In this document: positions 35,042 through 47,200 of the stretch, in pieces
Layout: each line of letters opens with the position of its first letter
Numbering within the stretch: position 1 is the first letter of the stretch
Source: Panthera uncia
Taxonomy: Eukaryota; Chordata; Mammalia; Carnivora; Felidae
DNA length: 64,000 nt
Direction: 5' to 3'
Assembly: GCF_023721935.1 (NCBI RefSeq)
Contig: NC_064818.1
Coordinates: forward strand, 76,027,745-76,091,744
Notes under the pieces: generated by a model
What the model was told of the DNA's origin: nothing
What the model saw: only the letters and a program-made list of their open reading frames with translations
Database searches by the model: none
Program-made: the position numbers and the translations under genes

Positions 35042-38000
35042 GTACCACAGCTGACATCCCAGCACCATTTTGCTTATGCCTTGTTCCAAGCTTCAAAGGG
35101 AAAGATGAATGTTTGCACATAGTCCACCAGCTCACTCTTGGAAAGCTTAAGATTAAATCCAGACGAATAGAGTTTTTACTGTGTTTAATGCAACCCAACC
35201 ACTGATGAGGTGTTGCTCGGATAATCACCGAATGCCTGATCATGATCAATTTAGGGGAGCTGGGTCAAATATTTTCCGTGAGACTTATTATCTGAGAACA
35301 AGGCATTAGCCAGTTTATTGCTCTTTCAAAACATGGCTCTGTTTTTAGGATTGTGGAGAGAGATGGCTAAAGAATGAACGTTTGGCTGTAGGATAATTAA
35401 ATAAGAGTTTTGAAAATGCTCTTTGGCTTAGATATCGATATTTAGCACTAGAGATATTGACCCACTGACATGATTTCTTCACTGTTGCTGAACAGAGTTG
35501 TAAAATGCACAGTAAGAGAATATCTTAGCCTGAAATATTTGGCATATCATACAATTATCTAGACTTGATTCATGAAGTCTTTTAATCTGAAAATCCATAC
35601 CTTTCCATTAAAAAAGGTATCAGTTTGATAGTTTAGTCTTCATCTGTAGACCTTTTAAGGAAATCTTAATTTAATTTGAAACTAAACTAACTGAAATATC
35701 TACACAATTTCAATTATTTCTGTCATTATTTTGTCGCTTCAGAGAAAACTGGTAGTCTTTTGTTACATAGCTTTCCCACTTATACTGACAAATGAAAATT
35801 TGGAAATACTCTTAGCCAACAAATAGTTTGACTATAATTTTTATTAGCAATCAAGAAAAACTTAACTCACCAACCACAGAGCAATGTTCAGTTACAAATT
35901 TATACTCAAACTCTTTCTTTCATTCTGTAATTGTATAGATATGTTTATGTCAGCTACTCAAACATATTAAACATATGCTTTATTAAAACATAGTAAGGTG
36001 TTAAGAAGGGTTTAAATGACTTCTTGAATCCTTTGGGTTCTGCCCCTTGTTTCTCATCTGTACGTCCGATGAGATATGAGCTTGGGAATATGGCTTTAGC
36101 TCCAGAAACGTCTGCATAAAGCTGGTCCTAACTCCACACCTTCTGGCCATGTGGGCCTGGGCAAGTGTTTTCATCTTTGCATGCTGCTGTTTCCTTTCAC
36201 ATAACAGGGGATAATTCATTGGATTGTTGGGAGATTTAATGAAATCATGTTTGTACAGTACTTGGAAGAGTACCTTAGGCATACGAAATGCTCATTCAAT
36301 GTCAACTGTTATTATACATGTTGTAAATTTCCAACTGTGTATTTTTAACTGAGAAGAAATGAAAATACAGTTATCAGATTCAGATTATAACATCTTATCA
36401 TGATGTTTCCATTCCCCAAGAAACCAAGATATTTTTCAATACTTCAGTAGGAGTTTTCAAGTAATAGACTTAATATTTTTAACGTGTGTAACAGGGAAGT
36501 TCTCTTCTTCTAGCCTATCAATACTATGCAGATGGGTACTCTGGAGATTTATGAATTATACTGAATATATGTAGGAAATTGATGCGGCTTTCTGAAACAT
36601 AACATTTTTGGAGATTTCCAAGAGAATTCAAAATTCAAATTTTGTCATATTTGTTCCCATTGTGGCAGAGATGCTGCTGACTAGATGCTGAAAGCCACCA
36701 GTAGCAAATGGGCTTTAGGTGTGGTTGAAAGTGACCCCTGGAACAATCTGGAGGGAATCGTAATGAGCCCTGCCCCAGGCTCTATTTGAAGTGTACTGCT
36801 ACTCTTGCTAAGTGAAAATGGCCTTATGACTTCATCTGTTTGGAATTAGGTGTTCAAAGGATTTGGGACAGATGTGAGGGGAGAAAATGGAGACAAACTT
36901 CAGTCTGGGATAAATGAGTTTCATGATTTCTGGGAAATGGGGGAAGGGGGAAGCTTAGCGATTCTCCTAGGACTACACAGTGATAACTACTTGATAATAT
37001 GCTGGAGACAGCATGTTCCTGATAACAAAGACCAACCTCAATTCTGGACTCACCCCCTCTTCTCATCACACTGAAAAACTGAGTCCCAGTGAAGAAAATC
37101 AGACAAAATAAGGGCTATTTATCACATTGTTGATCCAGTTACACCAATATTCAACTCCCTTCTTCCTCTGCCTTATCCTGCTTTCCTTGAAAAATGTAAA
37201 ATTACTGGCAAATCCCAGCATTATTTGCCCACCAAAGGCACACCGTGTAAGACCTAGGGACCTGTTTTCTTTGCATAGTTCCTGGCCCAATAGAGGGCCC
37301 TTTATAAATAGTCTGAATCAGAGAGTGAAAAATCAAGGAGCAGGAATATCACACCATTGACTGATGAATGCTTACTGGTTCCTCTCAAAATAAAGACAAT
37401 AGGATCATAGGGTTATGTCTCCTGATTGCTTAAATCTAAAGATATTTGAAAGGTTCAGTAGATCTTACAGACGTGATTTTCTTCTTTTTTTTTATACAAT
37501 TTATTTTCAAATTGGCTAACATATAGCGTATACAGTGTGCTCTTGGTTTTGGGGGTAGATTCCCATGATTCATCACTTACATACAACACCCACTGCTCAT
37601 CCCAACATGATTTTCAAATATCATTTATCACTGGGGCCATTTTCTCCCTGACTCTTTGGCTCCTCCTTTTCTTTGCCCCCTTCTGCAATCCTTTTGTCTA
37701 GACTTCATACTGCCACCTCCCCTGTCCCCCGAGATGAGTGTGTCACCCCACAGTTTCTAGGGGAGTGTTTCTGAGCTTCCAGGAGTGTGTGGATTAGGGA
37801 TACAGTCTGGCTCATTGGCTTTGTTAGTCTCCTCATGCTGATTGCACAAGAGCCTTACAGACAATGAGGCCAGTGAGACCTCCTGGGAACGAGCACCCAG
37901 AAATGTGGCCACAGTTCAGTGAGGTCTCCTGGACATCAGCAGGGATTTGGGGAACCTGCGGGCCACAGGAGCTCAGCTGATATTAGGGCAACTCACACGG

Positions 38001-41000
38001 AAAATGTGAGGACAAAGGACAGTTTGTTGACAACCAAAGAAAGGAAGACTATTGCTAAAACTGTGGTTGTTCCCTGGTGTTGAATTTATCTGATCAACAC
38101 AATCCAAGTTCAATAGTTAAAATAGTCTCTGAAACCACATTCTGATCAAGTTACCATCCGTTCAGCTGTGGTGCTGGGCCTGCAGGCCGGACACCCCGAC
38201 CACAACCTTCTCTCCTGCCCTCACACCTCAGCCCCTGCACCACATGGTCTTGCTCTGCCTTTCCCAGGCCCCCGAGCTCCAACCCCAGCACCATAGTGGG
38301 TGGGCGACGCGCGATGTCCCATCTCAGCAGAGCCCCACAGCCACCAGGGCTGCCCTGTTGTCTCGGGTCAGACCCTCAGCAGATATCACATCACCTGATG
38401 CTGCTCGCAGGTCTTACGGCTCTGAGGACCAGCCTCCCCTCCCCCACACGCATGCGCTCACACACATGCTCTTTCTCTCACACACACTCTTGTGCACACA
38501 CTTTCACACATACTGATACACACTCACACACTCTTGTGCACAAAGTCTCTCACACATACTTACACACAAACCCACTCTCATGCACACACCTTTTACACAA
38601 ACACACATACTCTCTAGCACAAACTCACACACATGCACACAAAGCCTCACACACACACAAATGCACTCTCGTACACATACACACTCAACACCCTCTCATG
38701 CACACAGACTCACGTACACTCACACACAAACACTCTCACACACACACACTCTCATACACATGAGCTCTCTCACACAGTCATGCACACTGATACACACATG
38801 TGCACCCACACCCTCTCACTCTCAGGACAAGCCTGTGTTTCCAGCCCAAAGGACACCTGTCCACCCACATGCCCTGTCCCCAAGTGCCCCGCCCCCACTC
38901 ACAAAGGCATCCACTATGTCCCTACTCTAGTGTTAAGTCTTCCTGTCATCGGGGCTCCTTATGTCACCCATACTCCCCTATACACTCGGGCAATTCTGAT
39001 GAAGCCAGCTGGGAGACCAACCTTGAGAAACATCATCCAACATCTTATTTCCCCCCTTCTGTGTGCCTGGAGCTGCCGTCACAGGCCAAGTACACGGCAT
39101 CTTTTGGCTTCTTCCCTGGAGTCATCTGCAACCCAATTCCCTCCCTACCTTCAATTTGCACTCATTTCCAGCTCTGCCTGTGCTGCGCTGTCTGTCATGT
39201 CCCTTCTCTGAGCAAGGACCCCAAATGGCACCTCCACTGTCACATGAAAAGCCTAGGCCTCTCTTCCTAGCATCCCTAAAAAAAATCTTTCCTGTCAATT
39301 CATCTTTATAACTCTTCCTCCAGCACAGAGCTGCTGTTGTAGTCCAGATGGCCCCCTTACCGAGCCCTCCAAGAAACGGGCTCATTCCTATTTATTTATT
39401 TATCCATTTCCTCTAAATGTAGCCCACCCATTCTTCAAGGCCTATCTGATACCCACAGCATTAATTCATTTTTCCTGTCATTTACTGAGTGCCCGGCAGA
39501 TTCCAGGCACTGTGCAGGGAACATTGTCCCTTCCATTCAGACCTTTCAGTCTGACTGGGGGGACAAGACATGAACAGGTAGCCTGAGCCCGTAAATATCC
39601 AACGAGCTATTGAGACACTATCATTTGCCATTGTATTCCCAGTGCTCAGCACATAGTGGGTGCTCAGTGATGTTCTTTGAACTTGAATGAACTGAACATA
39701 AAGACTTCAGGCTCCCAGTTGTGGGGGGGCAGGGGGAACTACAAAAGTTTCCAATGGGGAATTGGTCTTGCCTGGGTGCCTAAGATACCATGTTGCATAG
39801 CCAAGAAGTTATGACATCCCAGGAATTTTAAGAACTCAAGAAAAGCCCACAGAGTCATGGGAAAGTCTCAAGCTTCCTTTTGGGGGAGGAAAGCCAGCTG
39901 CCCATGGGAGATGAGCCTGTGACTCTGATGAAGGAAGATTTTGAAATTCACCTCAAGAACTTGGGCCTTTAGCCAATAGATGATGAAGACCCATAGTAGG
40001 CAGGGGGATGACATCCACAGTGGTTTTTCAGCTGAGTGGTCAGGCGACGTGCACTAAAGTGAGGAAAGGTTGAGTTAGAGAAGGTTGATTTAAAAAAAAA
40101 AAAGACAAGACAAGACAAGAAAAGGTCATGGTAGTCCACACACGAAGTAAACAAAACAAACAAACCTAGTTTAGGGTGGTCCTGGTGCCAGTGGATTTGG
40201 ACGACAGCCGTAGAGATTTTACTCAATGGGCCTGAGCAGCAACATCACAGGGCTTCTCGGATAATCTAATGAGCCGATGGCTGTGAGCCTGCTTGTAAGA
40301 GTGTAGAGCTGGGTATGTAGGCATCAGAATTGTTGTTCATGGGCAGAAATGGGCAGAAATGGCATCGTAAGTGGAAGAGTTCAGCCACATGGTGGGAGGA
40401 TATAGGAGGTATGGGAGGACAAAAAAAAGGAGCAGGAGCGAGTGGCCAAATGTTCAGACTCTGGAACCAAATCCCAGGATGGCCTCTTATGAGCTGTGGG
40501 GTCTGGGAAAGCTACTTGTCTTCCCTGTGCCTTGACTTCCTGATCTGTTAAAATATGAATGGAAACAACAATAGAGTCTTTTCCGGTCAAGTAAATTATT
40601 GCAAGTCAGTTCGATCTGTGATCGGCCCACAGAAGGTGCAGAATAAAGGTCAGCTATTATTATTAACAACGCCAACTTAGTTGACTTCTAGAAGCCTCCC
40701 CTCTACCCAGGTGGACCTCTCCTCCATCTTGCAGCCCAGATCATGCATATAGTCGCTGGATTACATCCTGTCTGGTCTAGTGTTTAATCTGTGTACTGAG
40801 CATAGATTTTTTTTTCCAGCCACAAATACCAGGCTCTGGGTGTCTCTGCTAGGTCCCCAGGGCCTTATCCAATGACAAGGAACATCAGGCCCTCCCAACA
40901 GCGCCAGGTGTAAATGGACTATTGCAAATCTACTCAACAGCTTCATGGCCCATGTTCTTGGAGGATTTGTCTACTAAGCATGGCTCCACTTTATAATGGC

Positions 41001-41250
41001 TGAAAGAAGGTGCGAGCTGAAAGGTACAGAGGTTCACAGTGCAAAATCTACCACAGGGGTTGCTTTGGAGGATATCACTTATTTGTTTTCTCAAAGACAA
41101 TGCTTAGATAAAAGTTATCATGCCTAGCCAGAAAGACTTGGGAACCAGGAAATAAAGGACGGTTGTGGGCAGCCATTGAGAGGCACCCAAACATCTCATC
41201 CCTCAAGAAAACTAACTTTTTTTTTAATGTGTATTTATTTTGAGAGAGAG

Positions 41251-41284
<34 letters not shown>

Positions 41285-44200
41285 CATGCACGCAACAGGG
41301 GCAGGGGCAGAGGGGAAGAGAGAGAATCCCAAGCAGCCTCTGCATTGTTAGTGTGGAGCCCAATTTGGGGCTCGATCTCACAAACCATGAGATCACAACC
41401 TGAGCTGAAATCAAGAGTTGGTTGCTTAACCGACTGAGATACCCAGGCACCCTGAGCAAAGCTATCTTTAAACAACAAATCCAAACAGGTAAAATTAATT
41501 ACCTAGTATTCATTAAATAACCTTCCAAAGGTAAAAACAGTAATGAAAAAACAGAAAAACAAATAAAAGACAAACAAGGGGAATTTGTTTTAAAAAGACA
41601 AATTCAGGAGATACTGGAAAATACCACATTAAAACTAAAAAAGCATTTACATGTATTTGAACTTACGTGTAAACTATAGTTTAATTTAAAGAAAATGCTT
41701 CAAGATCAGCTCTAGATTGCCGAAGGTGCCTGATAAAATATACTGGCTGAAAATAGTAGGAATAACCAGTATAAACATTTATCTGATTAAAAGGAAGTTA
41801 TAACATTCAATATGCCTCAAAGCAAGAGTTTAAGGGAAAGTGATTCCAGAACATGGGTTCTCAAACCTGGCAGCACAACAGAATCATTTGGATTATACAT
41901 TCAGACTCTCAGATTCTCTCTGCTGAGCCTGAGTCAGTGGGCTTGGAGGGGGGCCGTGGAAGCCACTGTCTGGGGCTGGGCCCTGTTGGGTAGCCGCACT
42001 GGGGAGGACACTTTCCCTCTGTTCTGAACACCCGGCTTCTGGGGCACCTGGGTGGTTCAGCTGGTTAAGCGTCTGACTTCAGCTCAGGTCGCGATCTCAC
42101 GGTTTGTGCGTTCGAGCCCTGCATGGGGCTCTGTGCTGACAGCTCAGAGCCTGGAGCCTGCTTCGGTTTCTGTGTCTCCCTCGCTCTCTGCCCCTCCCCC
42201 ACTCACGCTCTGTCTCTCACTCTCTCAAAAAGAAATAAACACTTAAAAAGAATTTTTTAAAAAATGAACACCCAGCTTCTAACATGGCCGTACGTCTCAG
42301 TTTGCTCCAGGAGGGATGTCAGAGGACCCAGGGAAAGGCTGTGGAAGGCCCATTCTAAGAGAAGCACCATGCAAGGCTCACCCGGGAAGCAGCCGGATGG
42401 TGAGTCAGAGCCTGACCATCCCCTTGGGCTGGAGGAGGTGGAGCTGAGGGTAGAGTCACCTGCAGGCACCTGAGGCGGCACCTGCAGGGCTGAGGATGTG
42501 GAGAAGCTGTGAACGCCCCTTGGCGTGGATGAGTCATTCACCTTTGGAAATAAAGACACCCCGTTTTCATTTCTATTTAACAAGACCGGGATCTTTATCT
42601 AATTTCCTGGTTCTTATACATGAAGGACTGACTTAAGGGCCCCTATGTCAGGTGCTCTTAAGTGTTGGGGGACATGGTAATCACCTGGGTGCTCCAGGCA
42701 GCCTGGGACTTTGGAAGGAGGACTCTGCCAGTCTCTTAGGCAACATGTCTCTGGGCCCAGCATCTTGGCGGGAGGGAGAGGCTGAGAAGAGTCCGGTTAG
42801 CACATTATTATAGAAATCTGACTTCAGGGAAATTTAAAAACACTTTTTAAGTATAGTTTTAAACAACTGTTCTCAACTGGGATGCCTTTCTCCCGAAGAC
42901 TGGCTCCCTGTGCAGCTCGTGGGAGGTTCTGGCAGGTGTTCTGGCCGCGTCGAGGTGTACTTCGAAGGCGTGTGGTGCACGGTGTGTGACGACCTTTGGG
43001 ACGAGAAGGAAGCACAGGCAGTGTGCCGGCAGCTGGGCTGCGGGTCAGCCGTGTCCGCCCCCGGAGAGGCCCGCTTTGGCCAGGGCTCCGGCCCCATCCT
43101 TCTGGACGACGTGCAGTGTTCTGGGACCGAGGCCTACCTGGGACAGTGCTCCCACGCCGGCTGGTTCACCCACAACTGCGGGCATGGGGAAGATGCTGGT
43201 GTCACCTGCTCGGGTAAATGTCTTGCTCGCTTCTCTGGGACTTGAGTTACCTTTTCTCCCCCCCAGTTGTGTCCTCAGTTTCTCTCCCCAGCACAGCTGG
43301 ACACCCCAAATCTAACCCCCGTCTGCTTGTGTCCGTTCGAGAAGCCAAAGGTCATCATATCGCAAAGAATGCTAGGCTTGAAGCAAAAAGGCTTCGTCCG
43401 GTCCCAGGATGGGCTACATTATGGTAGGTCCTGGTGCAAAATGACAATGTGGGTCTCCTCTTTCAGAAATTATTAAGAATTTCCAGACCTGTGAAAGCAG
43501 AGCGTTAGAGCTCTGAGCGGGGGCCCTGAGTGAGGCAGGAGCATCTGGCCCCCCTGACCGATGCGCACCCCCCCCACCTCCTCTTCCTCTTCATGTGGCT
43601 TTTTGTACATTAGTTCACTTTTTTTAAATTTGTTTTTAATTGTTTTTAATGCCTATGTATTTTGAGAGAGAGGCAGACAGACAGAGCATGGGCAGGGGAG
43701 GGGCAGAGAGAGGGAGACACAGAATCCCAAGCAAGCTCCAGGCTCCGAGCTGTCAGCATAGAGCCCGACGTAGGGCTCAAACCCACAAACCGTGAGATCA
43801 TGACCTGAGCCGAAGTCGGACGCTCAATGTATTGAGCCACCCAGGCGCCCCACAGTTCACTTTTATCTAACACAGTGGAAATAATAATGATAGCAACCAA
43901 AACAATGGCTTTCCTCCCTCTCTCCTCCCTCTCTCCCTGCTGTGAGGGGAGACACCTGATCATTATTATCCTTAACATGTCATTTCATAGCCAACGATGC
44001 TGTGCCTGATATTTCTGCTTGTTGAGGACATCCACCTCCTAGAGACCAAGTAGCCATGTGTCCAATAAACCGTCTCTGGCTGATGAGGCAACTTCTGGAG
44101 TCAGAAGCCAGAGGCAGCCCCCTCCTTGATCCTCAGCTGCTGGCTACGGCAGAGTCAGAGGAGATCTGACGCAGATCATTCCTCCCAAATCTGACACGCC

Positions 44201-47200
44201 AGGAAGCAGGATCTAACATTATCAGCTAGCCAAGAGCCAAGCACTCATTCACTCAGAAAATATTATTGAGGAAGGCTTGGAGATCCAACAGTGAAAGTGA
44301 ACACAATGTCCCTTTCCCATTGGATTGACTTCTAAACTATTTCACATGCCAGCTTCTGCCACAAAGCAGCAGACTCGCCTCTCTTGGTGATGGCGGGGAC
44401 CAGAGCCTGCCCTGCTGGGACCTTTCCCACTGCAGGTGGCTCTATCTCGAGAGCTGGCTAAAGGACTGAAGGAGAGTTTCGGTCCATTAAATCACATTCC
44501 CAAGCCCTTTCACTGGCTTGCAGGGGAAAGGCGGCCCCAGCCCCCCTGATTTCCTGAACGCCTGGAACCCACCTGTGGTTGAACCATTCCAGATGCTTTT
44601 CAAATTGCTTCCTGTGAGTCCCTAGGACAGATGGGATTGGGCAGAAGTCATCTTTGCTTTACCTGGGTGCTCCAGGCAGCCTGGGACTTTGGAAGGAGGA
44701 CACGGCCAGTCTCAGGTCGCACGTCCTTTGGTCCAGCACCTTGGCGGGAAGGAGAGGCTAATAGTCCAGTTAACACATTATTATAACAATCTGACTTCAG
44801 GGAAATTTAAAAACACTTTGTAAGTATAGTTTTAAACCGTTGTTCTCAAATGGGGATGATTTTGTCCCCCAGGGGACATTTGTCAATGTCTGGAGACACT
44901 TTTTTAAAATTTTTTTAATGTTTTATTTGTTTTTGAGACAGAGAGAGAGCATGAGCAGGGGAGGGGCAGAGAGAGAGGGAGACACAGAATCCAAAGCAAG
45001 CTCCAGGCACAGAGCCCGACGTGGGGCTCAAACTCATGAACCCCAAGATCATGACCTGAGCCAAAGTCGGACACTCAACTGACTGAGCCACGCAGGCGCC
45101 CCAGGAGACACTTTTGATTGTCACAACTAGGGGGTGCTGCTGGCATCTTAGAAGTCAGGGAGTAAACGTCCCGCAACACACAGGACAGCCTTCCACCCCA
45201 AAGAATTTTCCAGCCCAAAGTATCAATAGTGCTGAGTTTAAGAAACTCTGCTTTTGGAGCGCCTGGCTGGCTCAGTCGGTAGAGCATGTGACTCCTGATC
45301 TCAGGGTTTTGAGTTTGAGCTGCACATTAGGTATAAAATAAAATAAAATAAAATAAAATAAAATAAAATCTTCAAGGGGCACCTGGGTGGCTCAGTTTAT
45401 GCTTAACTCAGTCAGTTAAGCATCCGACTTCAGCTCAAGTCATGATCTCACCGTTCGTGGGTTCGAGCCCCATGTCGGCTCTGTGCTGACAGCTCAGAGC
45501 CTGGATCCTGCTTCAAATTCTGTGTCTGTCTCCCTCTCTCTCTGCCCCTCCCCCACCCATGCTCTGTCTCTCTCTGTCAGAAATAAATAAACATTAAAAA
45601 AAATTTTTAAATAAAATCTTCAAAAAAAAAGAAAGAAAGAAAGCTTGCTTTGGAATTAAGCATGTGCAGTTGACTTTGCTCGTTTTAACAAGTGTGTGCT
45701 AATTAATAATTGATAGTTAATCAATGAATAATTGTTTTACTAATGAAAACAAAGTTGGCTGTAGCTTCTTCCTCAAGTATCAACCTTAGTCCAGCTTTCT
45801 TCCGATAATTTCCTCTAAATGTCCTATCTACTGATTACAGTTGACTACATTTACTGTCATTTGGGGGCAGAGAAAACCTAAAATCTTTCAGATAAGATAT
45901 TTCACTATAATCTTAGCATGCCATGTATTCCAAGTCTGGGCATACTGAGTCACTCGATAGAGGCTGCCTCGAAGTGCAAATCCCATCGGGTCATGGAGCG
46001 ATTTCCAGCTTTCCAAGGCCTTCTGTCTGTTATCACATCCCATCCTTACACAATTCAAACAGGCTTGTGTTTTTCATAAATAAGTAAACTGAGCTTCAGC
46101 AACAAGGTTAAGTCAAGGTCAAGTAACTTGACCAAAGTCACATGGCAAATATCCACGCTTCTGGACCTCACCTCTGGTACTCTGTCCCCTCCACTAAATA
46201 TGCCTTACCTGCTGGAAAAGCGCCCTGAATCTCGACAAAATTTGCAAATGTTCAAAGTTGTCTTGCTGCCCTGTGAGCCGCCCTACCCTTTCCTCATAAT
46301 TTAGGCTCCCCACCCACCCAAGTACCCCAAGCCCTGGCACCTTCCCCAGATACATGGTACTCCTCGAGTAGAGCTTCCTTAAGTTATTGAAACCAAAGCC
46401 TCCAGACCCACCTTCCCTGATTATCAAAACTGAATGTCAACTGGGGAAATGAACAATTAACAATACGATGAGAGAGCAAATGTCCGGGTGTTAATCAGCT
46501 CCTATGTCCCTCAAACAAATGCCCCAAACAGCACAGCCCAGGGTTGCTTGCCCTGAGCACAGACTCTCCTTGGAAACTGTTTGTCTTCAACAGTCACTCC
46601 GAGTTTTATTTCCAGGTTACAATACAATCATATTTATCACAATATGAAAACCAATGTTTAAAAGCATTCACAGGGGCACCTGGGTGGCTCAGTCGGTTGA
46701 GCCTCAGACTTCAGCTCAGCCCAGGTCATGATCTCATGGTTCGTGAGTTTGAGCCCCGCGTCGGGCTCTGTGCTGACAGCTCAGAGCCTGGAGCCTGCTT
46801 CAGATTCTGTGTCTCCCTCTCTCTCTGACCTGCCCCCGTTCATGTTCTGTCTGTCTCAAAAATAAACATTTAAAAAAAATAAAAAAATAAAAAAAATAAA
46901 AATAAAAGCATTCACATAAGGTAACACTGGTGACCTAAGACGCACCATAGAAAGATGTCCCTGTCCACCTGTAGGTGTCCCCAGTCTCAGTCTCAGGGCA
47001 GGAAACAGACAAACCAACCCTGACTGGATGTATTGGGCTATTCCTGAGCATGGAGTTTAGACTAAGATGTTTGTATTTCAACGAATATTGAAAATAGTAA
47101 AAAAAAAAAAAAAAAGTCTTTCCTTCCAATCATACTTTTTGGACTAATCACACAGAGAACAAATTCCAGGCTGAACTTTCTCACTGAGGTCATAGGAGTG

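Larger units (their letters stand above)
35042..42898 (+). other. Intron 1 of the DMBT1-like gene
   Basis: 7.9 kb between the signal-peptide exon and SRCR 1. It holds L1, MIR, L2 and SINE copies and the CA-rich tract. No further phase-1 exon with acceptable splice sites was recognised, though a very short one could be missed. Confidence 0.6.
42683..44872 (+). repeat. Duplicated intronic segment (two copies)
   Basis: About 212-216 bases at 42683-42894 recur at 44661-44872 (shared: TGCTCCAGGCAGCCTGGGAC, ATCTGACTTCAGGGAAATTT, AAGTATAGTTTTAAAC). The left copy runs straight into SRCR 1; the right one continues into the full MER20. Confidence 0.85.

Noticed and set aside
34680..35249. 189-codon minus-strand frame over the promoter and exon 1
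   Set aside because: It is antisense to the well-supported first exon, with no homology recognised.
38244..39311. Several 80-190 codon Thr/His/Ser-rich plus-strand frames
   Set aside because: They are produced by the CA/CT-rich low-complexity tract, with no start context, splice logic or homology.
39502..39576. Possible exon ending at GAACAG|GTAGCC in intron 1
   Set aside because: The phase-1 frame contains a TGA and the sequence is an L2/MIR relic.
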